In this document: in pieces, positions 1 to 9,227 of the stretch
How the letters are laid out: each line of letters starts with the position of its first letter
How positions within the stretch are numbered: position 1 is the first letter of the stretch
Source: CABMKH01 sp040797625
GTDB lineage: Bacteria > Bacillota > Clostridia > Tissierellales > Tissierellaceae
Direction: 5' to 3'
NCBI GenBank assembly: GCA_052067355.1
Contig: JBQHQH010000006.1
Span: 32,875 to 96,874, forward strand
DNA: 64,000 bases
Made by a program: the position numbers and the translations under genes
The notes under the pieces: generated by a model
Databases searched by the model: none
Seen by the model: only the letters and a program-made list of their open reading frames with translations
What the model was told of the DNA's origin: nothing

Positions 1-490
1 AAAACAGGTCAAATCCTGCTGACATAAATAGATCAGATAATGTATCTTCATTTCCTGACTCTATCCTATTCTTAATCCAATCAGTACCCATACTAGCTGA
101 TTTCAGTTCATAATCCACTGTAAAATCAAATCTATCTCTATTGGCTTCCATCCACTTGTTAAAGCTCTCTAACAGTGGAATTCTCACTGGACATGGAAGT
201 ATTCCTTCAATTCTAATATCTCCAGATCCTTGCTTCTTAGCTATAGACAGAGTATCATCTTCTGATGAACTATATTGTTCTATGGCATCAATCAGCCTTT
301 GTTCAAATAACTCTATATTTATCTGCTTTGTCAGACAAGCCATCTCCAAAGATATGGCCTTGCCCATCATTTTCCTCATAGCCTCATCTTTAAACTGTGT
401 AAAACCATTTGCAACAAATATATCTATAGTCTCTGGGTATTTTTTCGTTATATCATAGACTTTATCTTTTATGTCAAAATATCTATTCAT
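1..490 (-). CDS. DUF1858-like / ABC substrate-binding protein, 3' end cut by window
   Basis: The frame is open from an ATG at 490 to the left edge of the window, 163 codons without a stop. GAGGAGG lies 8 bases upstream of the ATG. The first ~65 residues (VYDITKKYPETIDIFVANGF, then a conserved-looking ACLTKQ) resemble a DUF1858-type domain. From about residue 95 the segment ILPCPVRIPLLESFNKW and a later SDLFMSAGFDLF resemble the start of the ABC-type periplasmic-binding domain that follows DUF1858 in clostridial proteins. The role is inferred as metal or small-molecule binding. It lacks a signal peptide at this start. The family call is from memory of similar clostridial proteins and is moderately sure; that the frame is coding is near certain. 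Confidence 0.7.
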   Translation of the reverse strand, partial: MNRYFDIKDKVYDITKKYPETIDIFVANGFTQFKDEAMRKMMGKAISLEMACLTKQINIELFEQRLIDAIEQYSSSEDDTLSIAKKQGSGDIRIEGILPCPVRIPLLESFNKWMEANRDRFDFTVDYELKSASMGTDWIKNRIESGNEDTLSDLFMSAGFDLF

Positions 491-544
491 AATATCCTCC
501 TCTAATAGTATCTCTATATATTGTAATACATAATAAAAATATAA

Positions 545-564
545 TCGGTAACAGTTGTTACCGA
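545..564. promoter_or_regulatory. 8-bp inverted repeat upstream of the partial gene
   Basis: TCGGTAAC and GTTACCGA flank a 4-base spacer, about 55 bases upstream of the start at 490. It could be a regulator operator or a leader hairpin. The rest of 491-763 holds no gene that I can support. Confidence 0.4.
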
Positions 565-763
565 CTATCCTACAATTCTATATCTATAATCACTTTTCTT
601 AATATTATTTCCTCTATAATCATATTACGAACATAGAAAATACTATCACTAAATGTATTCATGCAAAATAAGCTAATCTCAGACAATCCATCTTCTATAT
701 TCTTACTGGTTAGTATTTCCATATCCCTATCTAAATGTTATAATCATCTTAGAGGTGATATAT

Positions 764-979
764 ATGAGATGGTTCTATTCTTTACCTAGATTTGTTCGAG
801 ATCTAGTGATATTCAATTCATTTATATTCATGATTCACTTTATACTAAATTACGCACTACATATAGAGTTTAACATTCGTGGAAATACACTCATGGCTGC
901 CAACGTAGGAATATTGATTGTCAACTTGCTCATATATAGAATTAACAAGATAAGAGAAGAAGAAAGAAAAAAATCCTAG
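764..979 (+). CDS. Small two-helix membrane protein
   Basis: 71 residues from an ATG at 764, which has GAGGTGA 6 bases upstream; this fits better than the in-frame GTG at 755, which overlaps that ribosome site. Two hydrophobic stretches (about residues 11-30 and 43-60) and a basic, charged C-terminal tail (KIREEERKK) suggest a membrane hairpin protein with a cytoplasmic tail. I do not recognise the family. The gene is monocistronic and convergent with the ABC exporter operon, sharing a bidirectional terminator with it. Confidence 0.65.
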   Translation: MRWFYSLPRFVRDLVIFNSFIFMIHFILNYALHIEFNIRGNTLMAANVGILIVNLLIYRINKIREEERKKS

Positions 980-993
980 ATCTAGGATTTTTT
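971..993. terminator. Bidirectional intrinsic terminator
   Basis: Perfect 20-base palindrome (AAATCCTAGA/TCTAGGATTT, 971-990) with T-runs on both sides. It includes the stop of the small membrane protein and lies just beyond the end of the ABC exporter gene on the other strand. Confidence 0.85.
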
Positions 994-1007
994 CTTTCTC
1001 AATTCTT

Positions 1008-2861
1008 CTATGCTGCAAATTGACTATTATATAGTTCTGCATAGAATCCACCTTGTTTCATAAGCTCATCGTGGGTTCCTTTTTCTATAATTCTCCCTTG
1101 ATTCATAACCAATATAATATCTGCATTCTTTATGGTGGACAATCTATGGGCTATTACAAAGCTAGTTCTTCCCTTCATAAGTTCATCCATAGCTTTTTGA
1201 ATTAAGATTTCTGTTCTAGTATCTACACTAGATGTAGCTTCATCCAATATGAGTATTCTAGGATCAGCCAAAATTGCTCTAGCTATGGTCAAGAGTTGCT
1301 TTTGTCCTTGAGATATATTTGAGGCTTCTTCATTTAAAATAGTATCGTATCCATCTGGCAATGTTCTGATAAAGTAATCGGCTTGTGCCAGATTCGCCGC
1401 ATTATATATATCTTCTTCTGTAGCATCTTCCCTACCATAAGCTATATTATCCCTTATGGTTCCATTAAATAGCCATGTATCCTGCAATACCATCCCAAAT
1501 ATACTTCTGAGAGCTCTTCTACTTATCTTTCTAGTATCTATGCCATCTACTGTAATCTTTCCTCCATCTATCTCATAAAATCTCATAAGCAAATTGACTA
1601 AAGTAGTCTTACCTGCTCCTGTAGGTCCTACTATGGCAACTGTCTCTCCCGGCTTTACATCTATATTCATATCTTCAATTATCAATTCATCTTTATCGTA
1701 TCCAAAATCTACATCTTCAAATCTCACTTCTCCAATTGGATTATCTATATTTACAGCATCTGCTGAATCTGGTATCTCCTCTTCTTCATCTAATAGTTCA
1801 AATACCCTTTCTGCTGAAGCTATAGTAGACTGAATTACATTGGCTATTTCTGCAGTCTGAACTATAGGTTGAGTAAATTGTCTTGCATATTGGATAAAGG
1901 CCTGCACATCTCCTACACTTATCCTGCCATTTACTACAAATATCCCACCAAAGACTGCTACAAATATATATCCTATATTGTTGATAAAATGCATCAATGG
2001 CATGATGATACCAGATATAAATTGGGCTTTCCAGCTAGAATCATATAGCTTTTCATTTATCTTATTAAATCTTTCAATTGCCTTTTTCTCATTTCCATAG
2101 GCCTTTACAATAGTATGACCTGTATACATCTCTTCTATATGTCCGTTCAATTCTCCCAAGGAATTTGCTTGAGCTATAAAGTGTCCTTGGCTATATTTTG
2201 CAATATTCTTCGTGAAGAGTAAACTCAAAGGTATAGTGATTAAAGTCACTAATGTAATAGTTGGGCTAATTAAAAGCATCATAATAAGTGTTCCAACTAA
2301 AGTGACCATAGCTGAAATAAGTTGAGTTATACTCTGTTGCAGGGTATTGCTTATGGTGTCTACGTCATTGATTATTCTACTTAAAATATCTCCCGTAGTT
2401 CTAGAGTCAAAATAGCCTAAAGGCAATCTAGAGAGTTTCTCATTTACCTCTTTTCTCAAATCATATACCATCTTCTGAGAAATCCCTGCCATCATAAACT
2501 GCTGTATATATTGAAAGAAGCTTGATAATATATATAATCCACCTAACAATTTAAGTATTCTTATAATATAACTAAAATCTATAGTAGAGCCTACAGTGCC
2601 CTGTACTTTTAACTTTATTCCTTCTACAAGTTTGTCAGATATAAGTCCCATTACTCTTGGACTTAAGATACTGAATAGGGTACTCAAAATAGACATAAAG
2701 AACACCATTACAAGCATAAATCTATATGGCTTTAAATATCCCAATAGTCTATTTAGACTACCCTTAAAGTCCTTTGCCTTTTCAACAGGTCTCATCATGC
2801 CAGAGCCTGGTGGCCCTCCTCGTCCTACCCTCACAGGTCTTTTATTATTTTTCTCACTCAT
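1008..2861 (-). CDS. ABC exporter half-transporter, catalytic-site subunit
   Basis: 617 residues: a Gly/Pro-rich basic N-tail, six membrane helices (about residues 45-340), then a nucleotide-binding domain. Walker A is GPTGAGKTT, Walker B ILILDEATSSVD keeps the catalytic Glu and the switch is AHRLST, but the signature is ISQGQKQ rather than LSGGQ. It overlaps the upstream half-transporter gene by 4 bases (ATGA) with its own AAGGAGG site, so the two are translationally coupled and should form a heterodimer of the TM287/288, LmrCD or BmrCD type. Substrate is unknown; multidrug or lipid efflux is the usual role. This subunit supplies the complete Walker motifs and its partner supplies the canonical signature. 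Confidence 0.9.
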   Translation of the reverse strand: MSEKNNKRPVRVGRGGPPGSGMMRPVEKAKDFKGSLNRLLGYLKPYRFMLVMVFFMSILSTLFSILSPRVMGLISDKLVEGIKLKVQGTVGSTIDFSYIIRILKLLGGLYILSSFFQYIQQFMMAGISQKMVYDLRKEVNEKLSRLPLGYFDSRTTGDILSRIINDVDTISNTLQQSITQLISAMVTLVGTLIMMLLISPTITLVTLITIPLSLLFTKNIAKYSQGHFIAQANSLGELNGHIEEMYTGHTIVKAYGNEKKAIERFNKINEKLYDSSWKAQFISGIIMPLMHFINNIGYIFVAVFGGIFVVNGRISVGDVQAFIQYARQFTQPIVQTAEIANVIQSTIASAERVFELLDEEEEIPDSADAVNIDNPIGEVRFEDVDFGYDKDELIIEDMNIDVKPGETVAIVGPTGAGKTTLVNLLMRFYEIDGGKITVDGIDTRKISRRALRSIFGMVLQDTWLFNGTIRDNIAYGREDATEEDIYNAANLAQADYFIRTLPDGYDTILNEEASNISQGQKQLLTIARAILADPRILILDEATSSVDTRTEILIQKAMDELMKGRTSFVIAHRLSTIKNADIILVMNQGRIIEKGTHDELMKQGGFYAELYNSQFAA

Positions 2862-4585
2862 ATGATTTCCTCCTTGGATAGCTGGGATTGGACTATTTCC
2901 CTATATACCTTACAGCTCTCTAATAGCTCTCTATGAGTACCTTGCCCCACTATTTTTCCATTATCTAATACTAAGATACTGTCTGCCCCCATTATAGTAC
3001 TCACCCTCTGAGCTACTATTATTATGGTAGAATTATGAGTCTCTTCTTCCAAGGCTTTTCTCAATTTCTTATCTGTCTTAAAGTCTAAGGCTGAAAAACT
3101 ATCATCAAATACATATATCTCAGGTCTTCTAACTAATGCCCTAGCTATGGATAGTCTCTGTTTTTGACCTCCAGATAGATTAGTCCCACCTTGAGCTACA
3201 TTAGAATCAAACCCCTCTTCTAAATCAACTATAAATTCCTTAGCTTGAGCTATTTCAGCTGCATGGACTACTTCCTCATCTGTAGCATCTTCCTTCCCAA
3301 ATCTAATATTATCTGACACACTTCCTGTAAATAGCATAGTATCTTGAGATACTATCCCTATCTTGCGTCTTAGATCCTCTTGGCTTAGATCTCGTATGTC
3401 TACTCCATCTAAAAATATAGCTCCTTTGCTTACATCATAAAACCTAGGGATTAAGCTTATGACTGTGGACTTTCCCGATCCTGTACCCCCAATAATTGCA
3501 GTTGTCTCACCTGGTTTAGCTGTAAATGATATATTGCACAGTACTGGATTCTCTGCTCCTGGATATTTAAAGCTTACATCTCTAAACTCTAAGGATCCCC
3601 TTAGACCTGTAGCATCTCTAGTCTCTTCTCTATCTGTAATCTCTGTCTCCATATCAAGGACTTCATTTATCCTATTTGCTGAAGCCACAGCTCTAGGTAT
3701 CATTATGAACATGACAGATACCATTATAAGTGAAAACATGATCTGCATTACATATTGAATATAGGCCATTAAATCTCCAATCTCTAGATTTTCCATATCT
3801 ATCAACTTGCTTCCATACCAGATCACTGCCACTATTGTAAAATTTAAGATAATATTTAACAATGGCATCATCACAGACATGAGTCTTACTACTTTTAAAT
3901 ATATTTTCGTCAAATCTCTATTGGCATTATTAAATCTGTCCTCTTCATAGTCTGTTCTATTAAAGGCCCTTATTACTCGTATTCCTGTCAACTCTTCTCT
4001 TAAAACCTGATTCACCCTATCTATTCTCTCCTGTACTATCTTGAAATATGGAAATCCTTTTTTACCAACTATAGCAATTGTCAATATGAGAATTGGAGAA
4101 GAAACTAGGAATACATGAGATAATTCTCTATTCTTGGATATGGCCATGATGAGTCCACCTATAAACATTAAGGGAGCTCTAACCATCATCCTAAGAGACA
4201 TCATAGTCACCTGCTGCATTTGATTCACATCATTTGTAGTTCTGGTGATAAGAGATGAAGTCCCTATTCTATTGAATTCATCAAGGGAATATCCCTCTAC
4301 TTTAGTAAACACATGTTGTCTTAAATCTCTTCCATAAGCCATGGCAGACTTAGAAGATAGATAACTTGCAAATATCATACTAATGGCACCTAATAATGCT
4401 ACTACTAGCATCTTTCCTCCATGTGAGAGTATATAGGATATATCCCCCTGTATTATGCCATTATCTACTATCTCTCCCATTAGATTTGGAAGATATAATT
4501 GTGTAAATGCATTTAAAAATGTAAATGTAATTACTCCTATTATCATAAGCCAATAGGGTTTTAAGAATTTAAGTAATTTAAACAT
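2858..4585 (-). CDS. ABC exporter half-transporter, degenerate-site subunit
   Basis: 575 residues, with transmembrane domain at about 10-300 and nucleotide-binding domain at about 335-570. Walker A is GGTGSGKST and the signature is canonical LSGGQKQR. Walker B reads YVFDDSFSALD, with Asp in place of the catalytic Glu, and the switch region reads AQRVST, with Gln in place of His. With the ISQGQ signature of the partner this makes one of the two ATP sites of the heterodimer non-catalytic, as is known for heterodimeric exporters. First gene of a two-gene operon; ATG at 4585 with GGAG upstream. Substrate cannot be told from sequence. Confidence 0.9.
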   Translation of the reverse strand: MFKLLKFLKPYWLMIIGVITFTFLNAFTQLYLPNLMGEIVDNGIIQGDISYILSHGGKMLVVALLGAISMIFASYLSSKSAMAYGRDLRQHVFTKVEGYSLDEFNRIGTSSLITRTTNDVNQMQQVTMMSLRMMVRAPLMFIGGLIMAISKNRELSHVFLVSSPILILTIAIVGKKGFPYFKIVQERIDRVNQVLREELTGIRVIRAFNRTDYEEDRFNNANRDLTKIYLKVVRLMSVMMPLLNIILNFTIVAVIWYGSKLIDMENLEIGDLMAYIQYVMQIMFSLIMVSVMFIMIPRAVASANRINEVLDMETEITDREETRDATGLRGSLEFRDVSFKYPGAENPVLCNISFTAKPGETTAIIGGTGSGKSTVISLIPRFYDVSKGAIFLDGVDIRDLSQEDLRRKIGIVSQDTMLFTGSVSDNIRFGKEDATDEEVVHAAEIAQAKEFIVDLEEGFDSNVAQGGTNLSGGQKQRLSIARALVRRPEIYVFDDSFSALDFKTDKKLRKALEEETHNSTIIIVAQRVSTIMGADSILVLDNGKIVGQGTHRELLESCKVYREIVQSQLSKEEII

Positions 4586-4913
4586 ATATCGATCTCCATT
4601 CTAATCCATAATACTACTATACTATCACTATTGATACCTCATGTAAATAACTCTAATCTCAACATTTGTAATATACACTTAGTCTCTCAAATATAATATA
4701 TATTATAGATATCTAATTCTTATATTTAATAAAAACACTAAAATATTATCTCTATCCATCTAATGAAAATTTTATCTATATCTATAGATTGTTGACAAGT
4801 TCTCAAATCATCTATCCCTTAATTTACATATACTCTGATATATAATTGGGATGTTATTTAAACTTAAATTTCATGTCTATATAGACCTAAATCTATGAAA
4901 GGAATATGATAAT
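4586..4913. other. Divergent intergenic region, no gene seen
   Basis: 328 bases of very A+T-rich sequence between the ABC exporter (leftward) and the deacetylase (rightward). It must carry both promoters. A TTGACA at 4792-4797 has no -10 at a proper distance, and a TATAAT at 4841-4846 has no good -35, so I call neither. Confidence 0.4.
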
Positions 4914-6377
4914 ATGAAACAAAAAAGAAACATAAAAAAACTATATCTATTTATAATCTTCATATCAATCTTTACCCTATCTCTTATATATAAATCCATA
5001 AGAGATAAGAATAAAACCATGGCTACAAATACTTATATGACCAGTCTTACTCCAAATCTGGAACATAAGGAGTTGGGAAAGATTGAATCTATTATTAAAT
5101 ATGGGAATAATTCTGTAATAGCTGCCCATTATCCAATATTTGATAATGATAAATTAGATAGAAATACTACATCCTTTATACAAAAGCATATAGATAAATT
5201 TAATGAATTAATAATAGATAATCCTTTGGCAGATAAAAAATATAAATCTGAATTAAACATAGACTATGAGGTATATGGAAGCACCAAAAATATCATCAGT
5301 ATAAAATTTACTATATTGGAAAACACCCCTTATTATGCAAATCCAAAGATAGAAATAGATACCTTTACATATGATCTAGCCAAGTCCAAGGAACTATATC
5401 TAGCTGATATAATGAAAGGTAAATATCTGGAAACTCTTTCTAATCTCTGCACCAAATACTTTAAAGAACAAGAAGAATTTAAAGATTACGTAGATAAAGA
5501 GATCTTCAGACATGGATTAGAACCTGTGGAAAACAATTATTCTAACTTTCTATTGGTTGAAGATGGCATGGTAATCATATTTGAAAAGTATCAAATCTTT
5601 CCTGGTGAACTAGGAGAACAAGAAGTAAAAATACATTATGATATACTAGAAAAATATATAAAGCCTCAATATATCAATAGACATTCTGTAGAGACCTTTG
5701 CTCCAGAAAATACATATGAAGGAGAAAAAGAAAATCTAGAAATAGTCAGATCTCGAAAAATAGATCCAAATATGCCTATGATTGCTCTAACCTTTGATGA
5801 TGGACCTTATACAAAAGCTACTATTCCTATTTTGAATACTCTAAAAGAACATAATTCTGTAGCAACTTTCTTTGTATTAGGAAATAGAGTTCCAAAAAAT
5901 AAGGATATAATCCTGAGAATGGTAAAGGAAGGAAATCAAATTGGCAACCATAGTTATAATCATAAACAACTGACTACCATATCCACTGATGAATTGAGAG
6001 AACAGATCAGCAAGACTCAAAATGCCGTAATGGAAGTCATAGGTTCTCAACCTAAGATAATGAGACCTACTTATGGCTCCTATGATAGCAGGCTTAAATC
6101 TGAAGTAGAAATGCCTATGATCCTCTGGTCTATTGATACAGAAGACTGGAAGAGTAGAGATGCTGAAAAAATTTCACAACATGTCATCCAAAATGCTAAA
6201 GATGGAGATATAGTTCTGATGCACGATCTCTATGAAAGTACTGCAGAAGCAGTAGAAGTAATTGTTCCAGCTTTAATCAACAAGGGGTTCCAACTAGTTA
6301 CCATTAGTGAATTATATGAAGTTAGGGGAGAGGTCTTGGAAGTAGGGAATATATATAGTCGTAGTAAAGGTAAATAG
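4914..6377 (+). CDS. PdaC-like polysaccharide deacetylase, membrane anchored
   Basis: 487 residues. A basic start and one hydrophobic helix (about 9-26) form a signal anchor. Residues ~45-245 look like the DUF4163/DUF3298 pair seen in PdaC-type enzymes. The NodB domain begins near residue 285: ALTFDDGPY (catalytic Asp and metal Asp), GNHSYNH (metal His pair), RPTYGSYD, LWSIDTEDW and IVLMHDLYE are all present, so the enzyme should be active. It would remove N-acetyl groups from peptidoglycan or another N-acetylated glycan outside the cell, typically giving lysozyme resistance. Single gene, closed by the strong hairpin just after its stop. Substrate is inferred from the domain order. Confidence 0.88.
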   Translation: MKQKRNIKKLYLFIIFISIFTLSLIYKSIRDKNKTMATNTYMTSLTPNLEHKELGKIESIIKYGNNSVIAAHYPIFDNDKLDRNTTSFIQKHIDKFNELIIDNPLADKKYKSELNIDYEVYGSTKNIISIKFTILENTPYYANPKIEIDTFTYDLAKSKELYLADIMKGKYLETLSNLCTKYFKEQEEFKDYVDKEIFRHGLEPVENNYSNFLLVEDGMVIIFEKYQIFPGELGEQEVKIHYDILEKYIKPQYINRHSVETFAPENTYEGEKENLEIVRSRKIDPNMPMIALTFDDGPYTKATIPILNTLKEHNSVATFFVLGNRVPKNKDIILRMVKEGNQIGNHSYNHKQLTTISTDELREQISKTQNAVMEVIGSQPKIMRPTYGSYDSRLKSEVEMPMILWSIDTEDWKSRDAEKISQHVIQNAKDGDIVLMHDLYESTAEAVEVIVPALINKGFQLVTISELYEVRGEVLEVGNIYSRSKGK

Positions 6378-6380
6378 ATA

Positions 6381-6414
6381 ATAATATGGTAGTCCTATTG
6401 GACTACCATATTAT
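6381..6414. terminator. Bidirectional terminator
   Basis: A 15-bp perfect stem (6381-6395 with 6400-6414) and TATT loop lie between the convergent deacetylase and lipoprotein genes, with A/T-rich tails on both sides. Confidence 0.85.
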
Positions 6415-6415
6415 C

Positions 6416-7201
6416 TTAAAAATGTTCTTTTATTATCAACTCTATTTCATCATAGAATCTATTTACATCTTCACTGTTCATATCTCCTTGATTCTCTTCT
6501 AGTATCTTTACATATTGAGATAGTATATCTGCTGTATTAGTATTGCTATTATCTTCTATAATAGATTTATATATCTCTAAATATTCATCTTTGATCTTTG
6601 AGTTGCCTTCTTCTGCAAATATATATTGATTACCAGTTCCAATCATAGAAGCTTTTATATATTCTATATATAGTTCATATATCTTTCTAAAGGTCTTTCC
6701 ATCTTGAAAATCATTTAAATGTTTCTCTGCATCTAAAGCTCTATCTAAAATCTCATCCATATCTATTCTCAATATCTCTCCATCTGTAAAGCTATTGCCA
6801 GTCTCCAATTCTAGTATATGCAAATAGGACTGCATCTCTGCAGATACATACTCTGTATATCTACTAAGTAAGGAATAATCTTCCTCCATAGAAGAATTTG
6901 TAGAAGCTAAAAAATTCTCTAAGCTCACTATCATGGACTCTGCATTTTCTCTATCTAATTTCTTAATATTATCATCTATATATGAAATTATATCTTCTTT
7001 ATGAGAGTTCTCTGCCAGTATCTGATAATATCCTTTCATGATAGAATCCTGTTCTTCTTTAGATAATGTCTCCACTGTTTCTTCAGGTTCTACCTTAGGT
7101 ATCTCTATAGGTTCTTTTTTGAAACTATTACAAGCCGCTAAAGTAAATATCATATAGATAGAAATTATAATCAAAGCCATGTTTTTAAAAGATCTCTTCA
7201 C
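6416..7201 (-). CDS. Lipoprotein of unknown function
   Basis: 261 residues from GTG at 7201, preferred over the upstream ATG at 7225 because GGGAGGCG lies 6 bases before it and the signal peptide then starts VKRSFKN. Lipobox LAAC at about residues 21-24 predicts a diacylglycerol-anchored Cys. The mature part is acidic and helical, with no domain that I recognise; the linker just after the Cys is rich in Pro, Glu and Lys. Stands alone between purC and the deacetylase. Surface exposed if the lipobox is used. Confidence 0.75.
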   Translation of the reverse strand: MKRSFKNMALIIISIYMIFTLAACNSFKKEPIEIPKVEPEETVETLSKEEQDSIMKGYYQILAENSHKEDIISYIDDNIKKLDRENAESMIVSLENFLASTNSSMEEDYSLLSRYTEYVSAEMQSYLHILELETGNSFTDGEILRIDMDEILDRALDAEKHLNDFQDGKTFRKIYELYIEYIKASMIGTGNQYIFAEEGNSKIKDEYLEIYKSIIEDNSNTNTADILSQYVKILEENQGDMNSEDVNRFYDEIELIIKEHF

Positions 7202-7260
7202 AATAACGCCTCCCAACATGTGCACTCTTAGTTATACCCACATATGGAAATTTTTGTTCA

Positions 7261-7944
7261 CTATTCTAACATTATTTTTTCTAATTCCAATGGATGAACT
7301 TTTTCCCCATCCTTATATGCTCTCATATTTCCACCAGATATTTCATCTATTAGGGCTATATGATCATCTTCCCCAACTCTACCGAATTCAAATTTAATAT
7401 CATATAGTTCCATTCCCTTTTTAGTTAACTCATCCTTTATCACTTGTCCGATTTGTTTAGTTAGATTACTCAATATCTTGTACTCTTCTTTAGTCATTAT
7501 TCCCAACATTTCCAAAGCTTCATCTGTTATCAATGGGTCATTTCTATCATCGTCTTTTAAAGTAACTTCCACATAGGCATCTAAAGCTTGACCGTCTTTG
7601 GCATACATTCCATATCTTCTCATAAAACTTCCAACTGCTCTGTATCTACAGATTACCTCTACTCCTTTTCCAAACATCTTAGCAGGTAAAACTGTCATTG
7701 TAGCATTTTCTATATCTGCATCTATATAGTGAGTTGGAATACCCATGTCATTTAACTTTTCATAGAAAAACTTTGTCAATCTAAGGCCTGCTTTTCCTAC
7801 TCCTTCTATAGTAAGCCCCACTGTATTGGCACCTGGATCAAATACTCCATTTGTTCCTGTTACATCATCCTTAAATTTAAGCAGATAGTTTCCGTCCTCT
7901 AATTCATATACATCTTTAGTTTTTCCCTTGTAGACTAGATTCAT
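7261..7944 (-). CDS. purC: SAICAR synthetase
   Basis: 227 residues from ATG at 7944, which has AAAGGAGA upstream; the longer frame to 8016 lacks support and adds 24 non-conserved residues. Ligates CAIR and aspartate with ATP to give SAICAR in purine synthesis. The N-terminal YKGKTKDVY is the nucleotide-binding loop, and FDPGANTVG, VICRYRAVGSFMRRYG, DPLITDEAL and DEISGGNMRAY are family motifs. The GANTVG variant belongs to the clostridial/short form as I recall it. Oddity: no other pur gene stands beside it, whereas Bacillota usually keep purC inside the pur operon. Confidence 0.92.
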   Translation of the reverse strand: MNLVYKGKTKDVYELEDGNYLLKFKDDVTGTNGVFDPGANTVGLTIEGVGKAGLRLTKFFYEKLNDMGIPTHYIDADIENATMTVLPAKMFGKGVEVICRYRAVGSFMRRYGMYAKDGQALDAYVEVTLKDDDRNDPLITDEALEMLGIMTKEEYKILSNLTKQIGQVIKDELTKKGMELYDIKFEFGRVGEDDHIALIDEISGGNMRAYKDGEKVHPLELEKIMLE

Positions 7945-8136
7945 CTTCGTGTCTCCTTTACAATTTTTTAATATCCTTTCTAATAATAATATATATTTTT
8001 TGTGGAGATTTATCAAGTAGTCGTAATATTTATAATTAATATTTCAGAACTTTAGTAAAATCTTAAAATAATTATTTATCTAATCTCTAATATGATATTT
8101 TCTATTTACAAAATATTATATTATTGTTATTATATA

Positions 8137-8157
8137 GTATACCCCCATATGGTATAC
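8137..8157. promoter_or_regulatory. GTATACC-N7-GGTATAC operator, CsoR/CstR-like
   Basis: Perfect 7-bp arms with a C-run inside (8142-8146), 23 bases before the start of the ferredoxin-type membrane protein. The TATACCCCC core resembles operators of the CsoR/RcnR/CstR family (copper or persulfide sensors). A TATACCCCCCTATA element sits upstream of ccdA (33353-33366). The family assignment is inference. Confidence 0.45.
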
Positions 8158-8180
8158 AAGTAAATGTTTGGAGGAATTTT

Positions 8181-8897
8181 ATGAAAAAAAGTTACTATCT
8201 TAAAAAGAATCGTACTTTTACTTTTATTAGAAAATATGCCTGGATTATCACTATACTAATTGCTATTGGCGGATTATGGCAACCCAAGTTAGGACTATTA
8301 GTCTTATTTATAATGTCTGGATTGATAATCACTTCTTTTTTTACTGGAAGATATTGGTGCGGAAATTTTTGTCCACATGGTAGCTTATTCGATAGAATAT
8401 TGCTTCCTATAAGTCAAAATAAAGCTATACCAAAACCATTGAAATCAAGACCTATGATTATAGTATTTTTCATATTCTTTATGTTTAATTTTTGTAAAAA
8501 GATTATAAATGTATTTGGAAATTGGGGGAATTATGATTTTTTAGACAAATTTGGACTATTATTTGTAAATACTTATTTGATGGTTTTGATTATAGGAAGT
8601 CTTATGGCTATATTTATAACTCCTAGAACTTGGTGTCAATTCTGTCCCATGGGTACTATGCAGAAATTTTCCTATTCTCTAGGAAAGAGTACTGGCGTAG
8701 CTAAAAAAACAGATAAGAAAATTAGCATATCTGATATAAATCTATGCCGAAATTGTGGGCTATGTGCTAAAGTCTGCCCATTTCAGTTGGAACCATATAA
8801 GAACTGGAATGGCAACAATGAGTTTGATGATATAAACTGTATAAGGTGTTCAAACTGTGTGGAATATTGTCCAGTAAAAATTTTATCACTAAAATAG
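8181..8897 (+). CDS. NapH/MauN-type 4Fe-4S membrane protein
   Basis: 238 residues from ATG at 8181 (TTTGGAGGAA upstream), not the upstream frame start at 8124. Four or five membrane helices lie between residues ~17 and 155. Two periplasm/cytosol-edge Cys pairs typical of NapH/NosR/YccM proteins are visible (WCGNFCPHG near 55, WCQFCPMG near 153). The C-terminal ferredoxin domain has two 4Fe-4S motifs, CRNCGLCAKVCP and CIRCSNCVEYCP. It likely passes electrons across the membrane to an extracytoplasmic redox partner that is not encoded next to it. Monocistronic, with a palindromic operator upstream and a terminator overlapping the stop. Confidence 0.85.
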   Translation: MKKSYYLKKNRTFTFIRKYAWIITILIAIGGLWQPKLGLLVLFIMSGLIITSFFTGRYWCGNFCPHGSLFDRILLPISQNKAIPKPLKSRPMIIVFFIFFMFNFCKKIINVFGNWGNYDFLDKFGLLFVNTYLMVLIIGSLMAIFITPRTWCQFCPMGTMQKFSYSLGKSTGVAKKTDKKISISDINLCRNCGLCAKVCPFQLEPYKNWNGNNEFDDINCIRCSNCVEYCPVKILSLK

Positions 8898-8921
8898 GAT
8901 CTTTTAGATCCTATTTATTTT
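8893..8921. terminator. Bidirectional terminator
   Basis: AATAGGATC (8893-8901) pairs with GATCCTATT (8907-8915), followed by a T-rich tail. It overlaps the stop codon of the ferredoxin protein gene and touches the end of the convergent small membrane protein gene. Confidence 0.75.
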
Positions 8922-9205
8922 ATAAACCCATATATGGAAGCAACTGTCAATATGGAAAAAAACAATATATTATTAGTAATTATCTTGTCTTCTCTCTTAT
9001 CCCTATCACTTCCACATCGTAAGTAGACTAAAATCAAAGACAGCAAAGCTATAACTGATAAGAAAAGTCTAACTATATTAAAAAACAATCTCATCTCCTT
9101 AATAGTTATTACAAAGAACAATATAAATAAAAGTAGATATAGTATATAGACTCCTCTTCTATTTAGAATGTCTTTCTGCAAATTATATAGAAATCTATCA
9201 TTCAT
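8915..9205 (-). CDS. Small three-helix membrane protein
   Basis: 96 residues; ATG at 9205 preceded by GGGGGGAGTGA. Three hydrophobic segments (about 18-35, 41-62, 76-94) are separated by short charged loops, with a positive loop around RCGSDRDKREDK. No family recognised. Convergent with the ferredoxin-type gene and next to the coiled-coil gene, separated from it by a short heptamer-repeat tract. Confidence 0.65.
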   Translation of the reverse strand: MNDRFLYNLQKDILNRRGVYILYLLLFILFFVITIKEMRLFFNIVRLFLSVIALLSLILVYLRCGSDRDKREDKIITNNILFFSILTVASIYGFIK

Positions 9206-9227
9206 AAAAATTCACTCCCCCCAAACT

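Noticed and set aside
141..458. 105-codon plus-strand frame at the left edge
   Set aside because: It is a shadow of the minus-strand partial gene (1-490), which has a ribosome site and a continuous protein-like frame; the plus-strand product is Ser/Cys/Ile rich like other shadows.
4786..4850. Deacetylase promoter from TTGACA at 4792 or TATAAT at 4841
   Set aside because: The two hexamers are 43 bases apart and neither has a partner at 16-18 bases.
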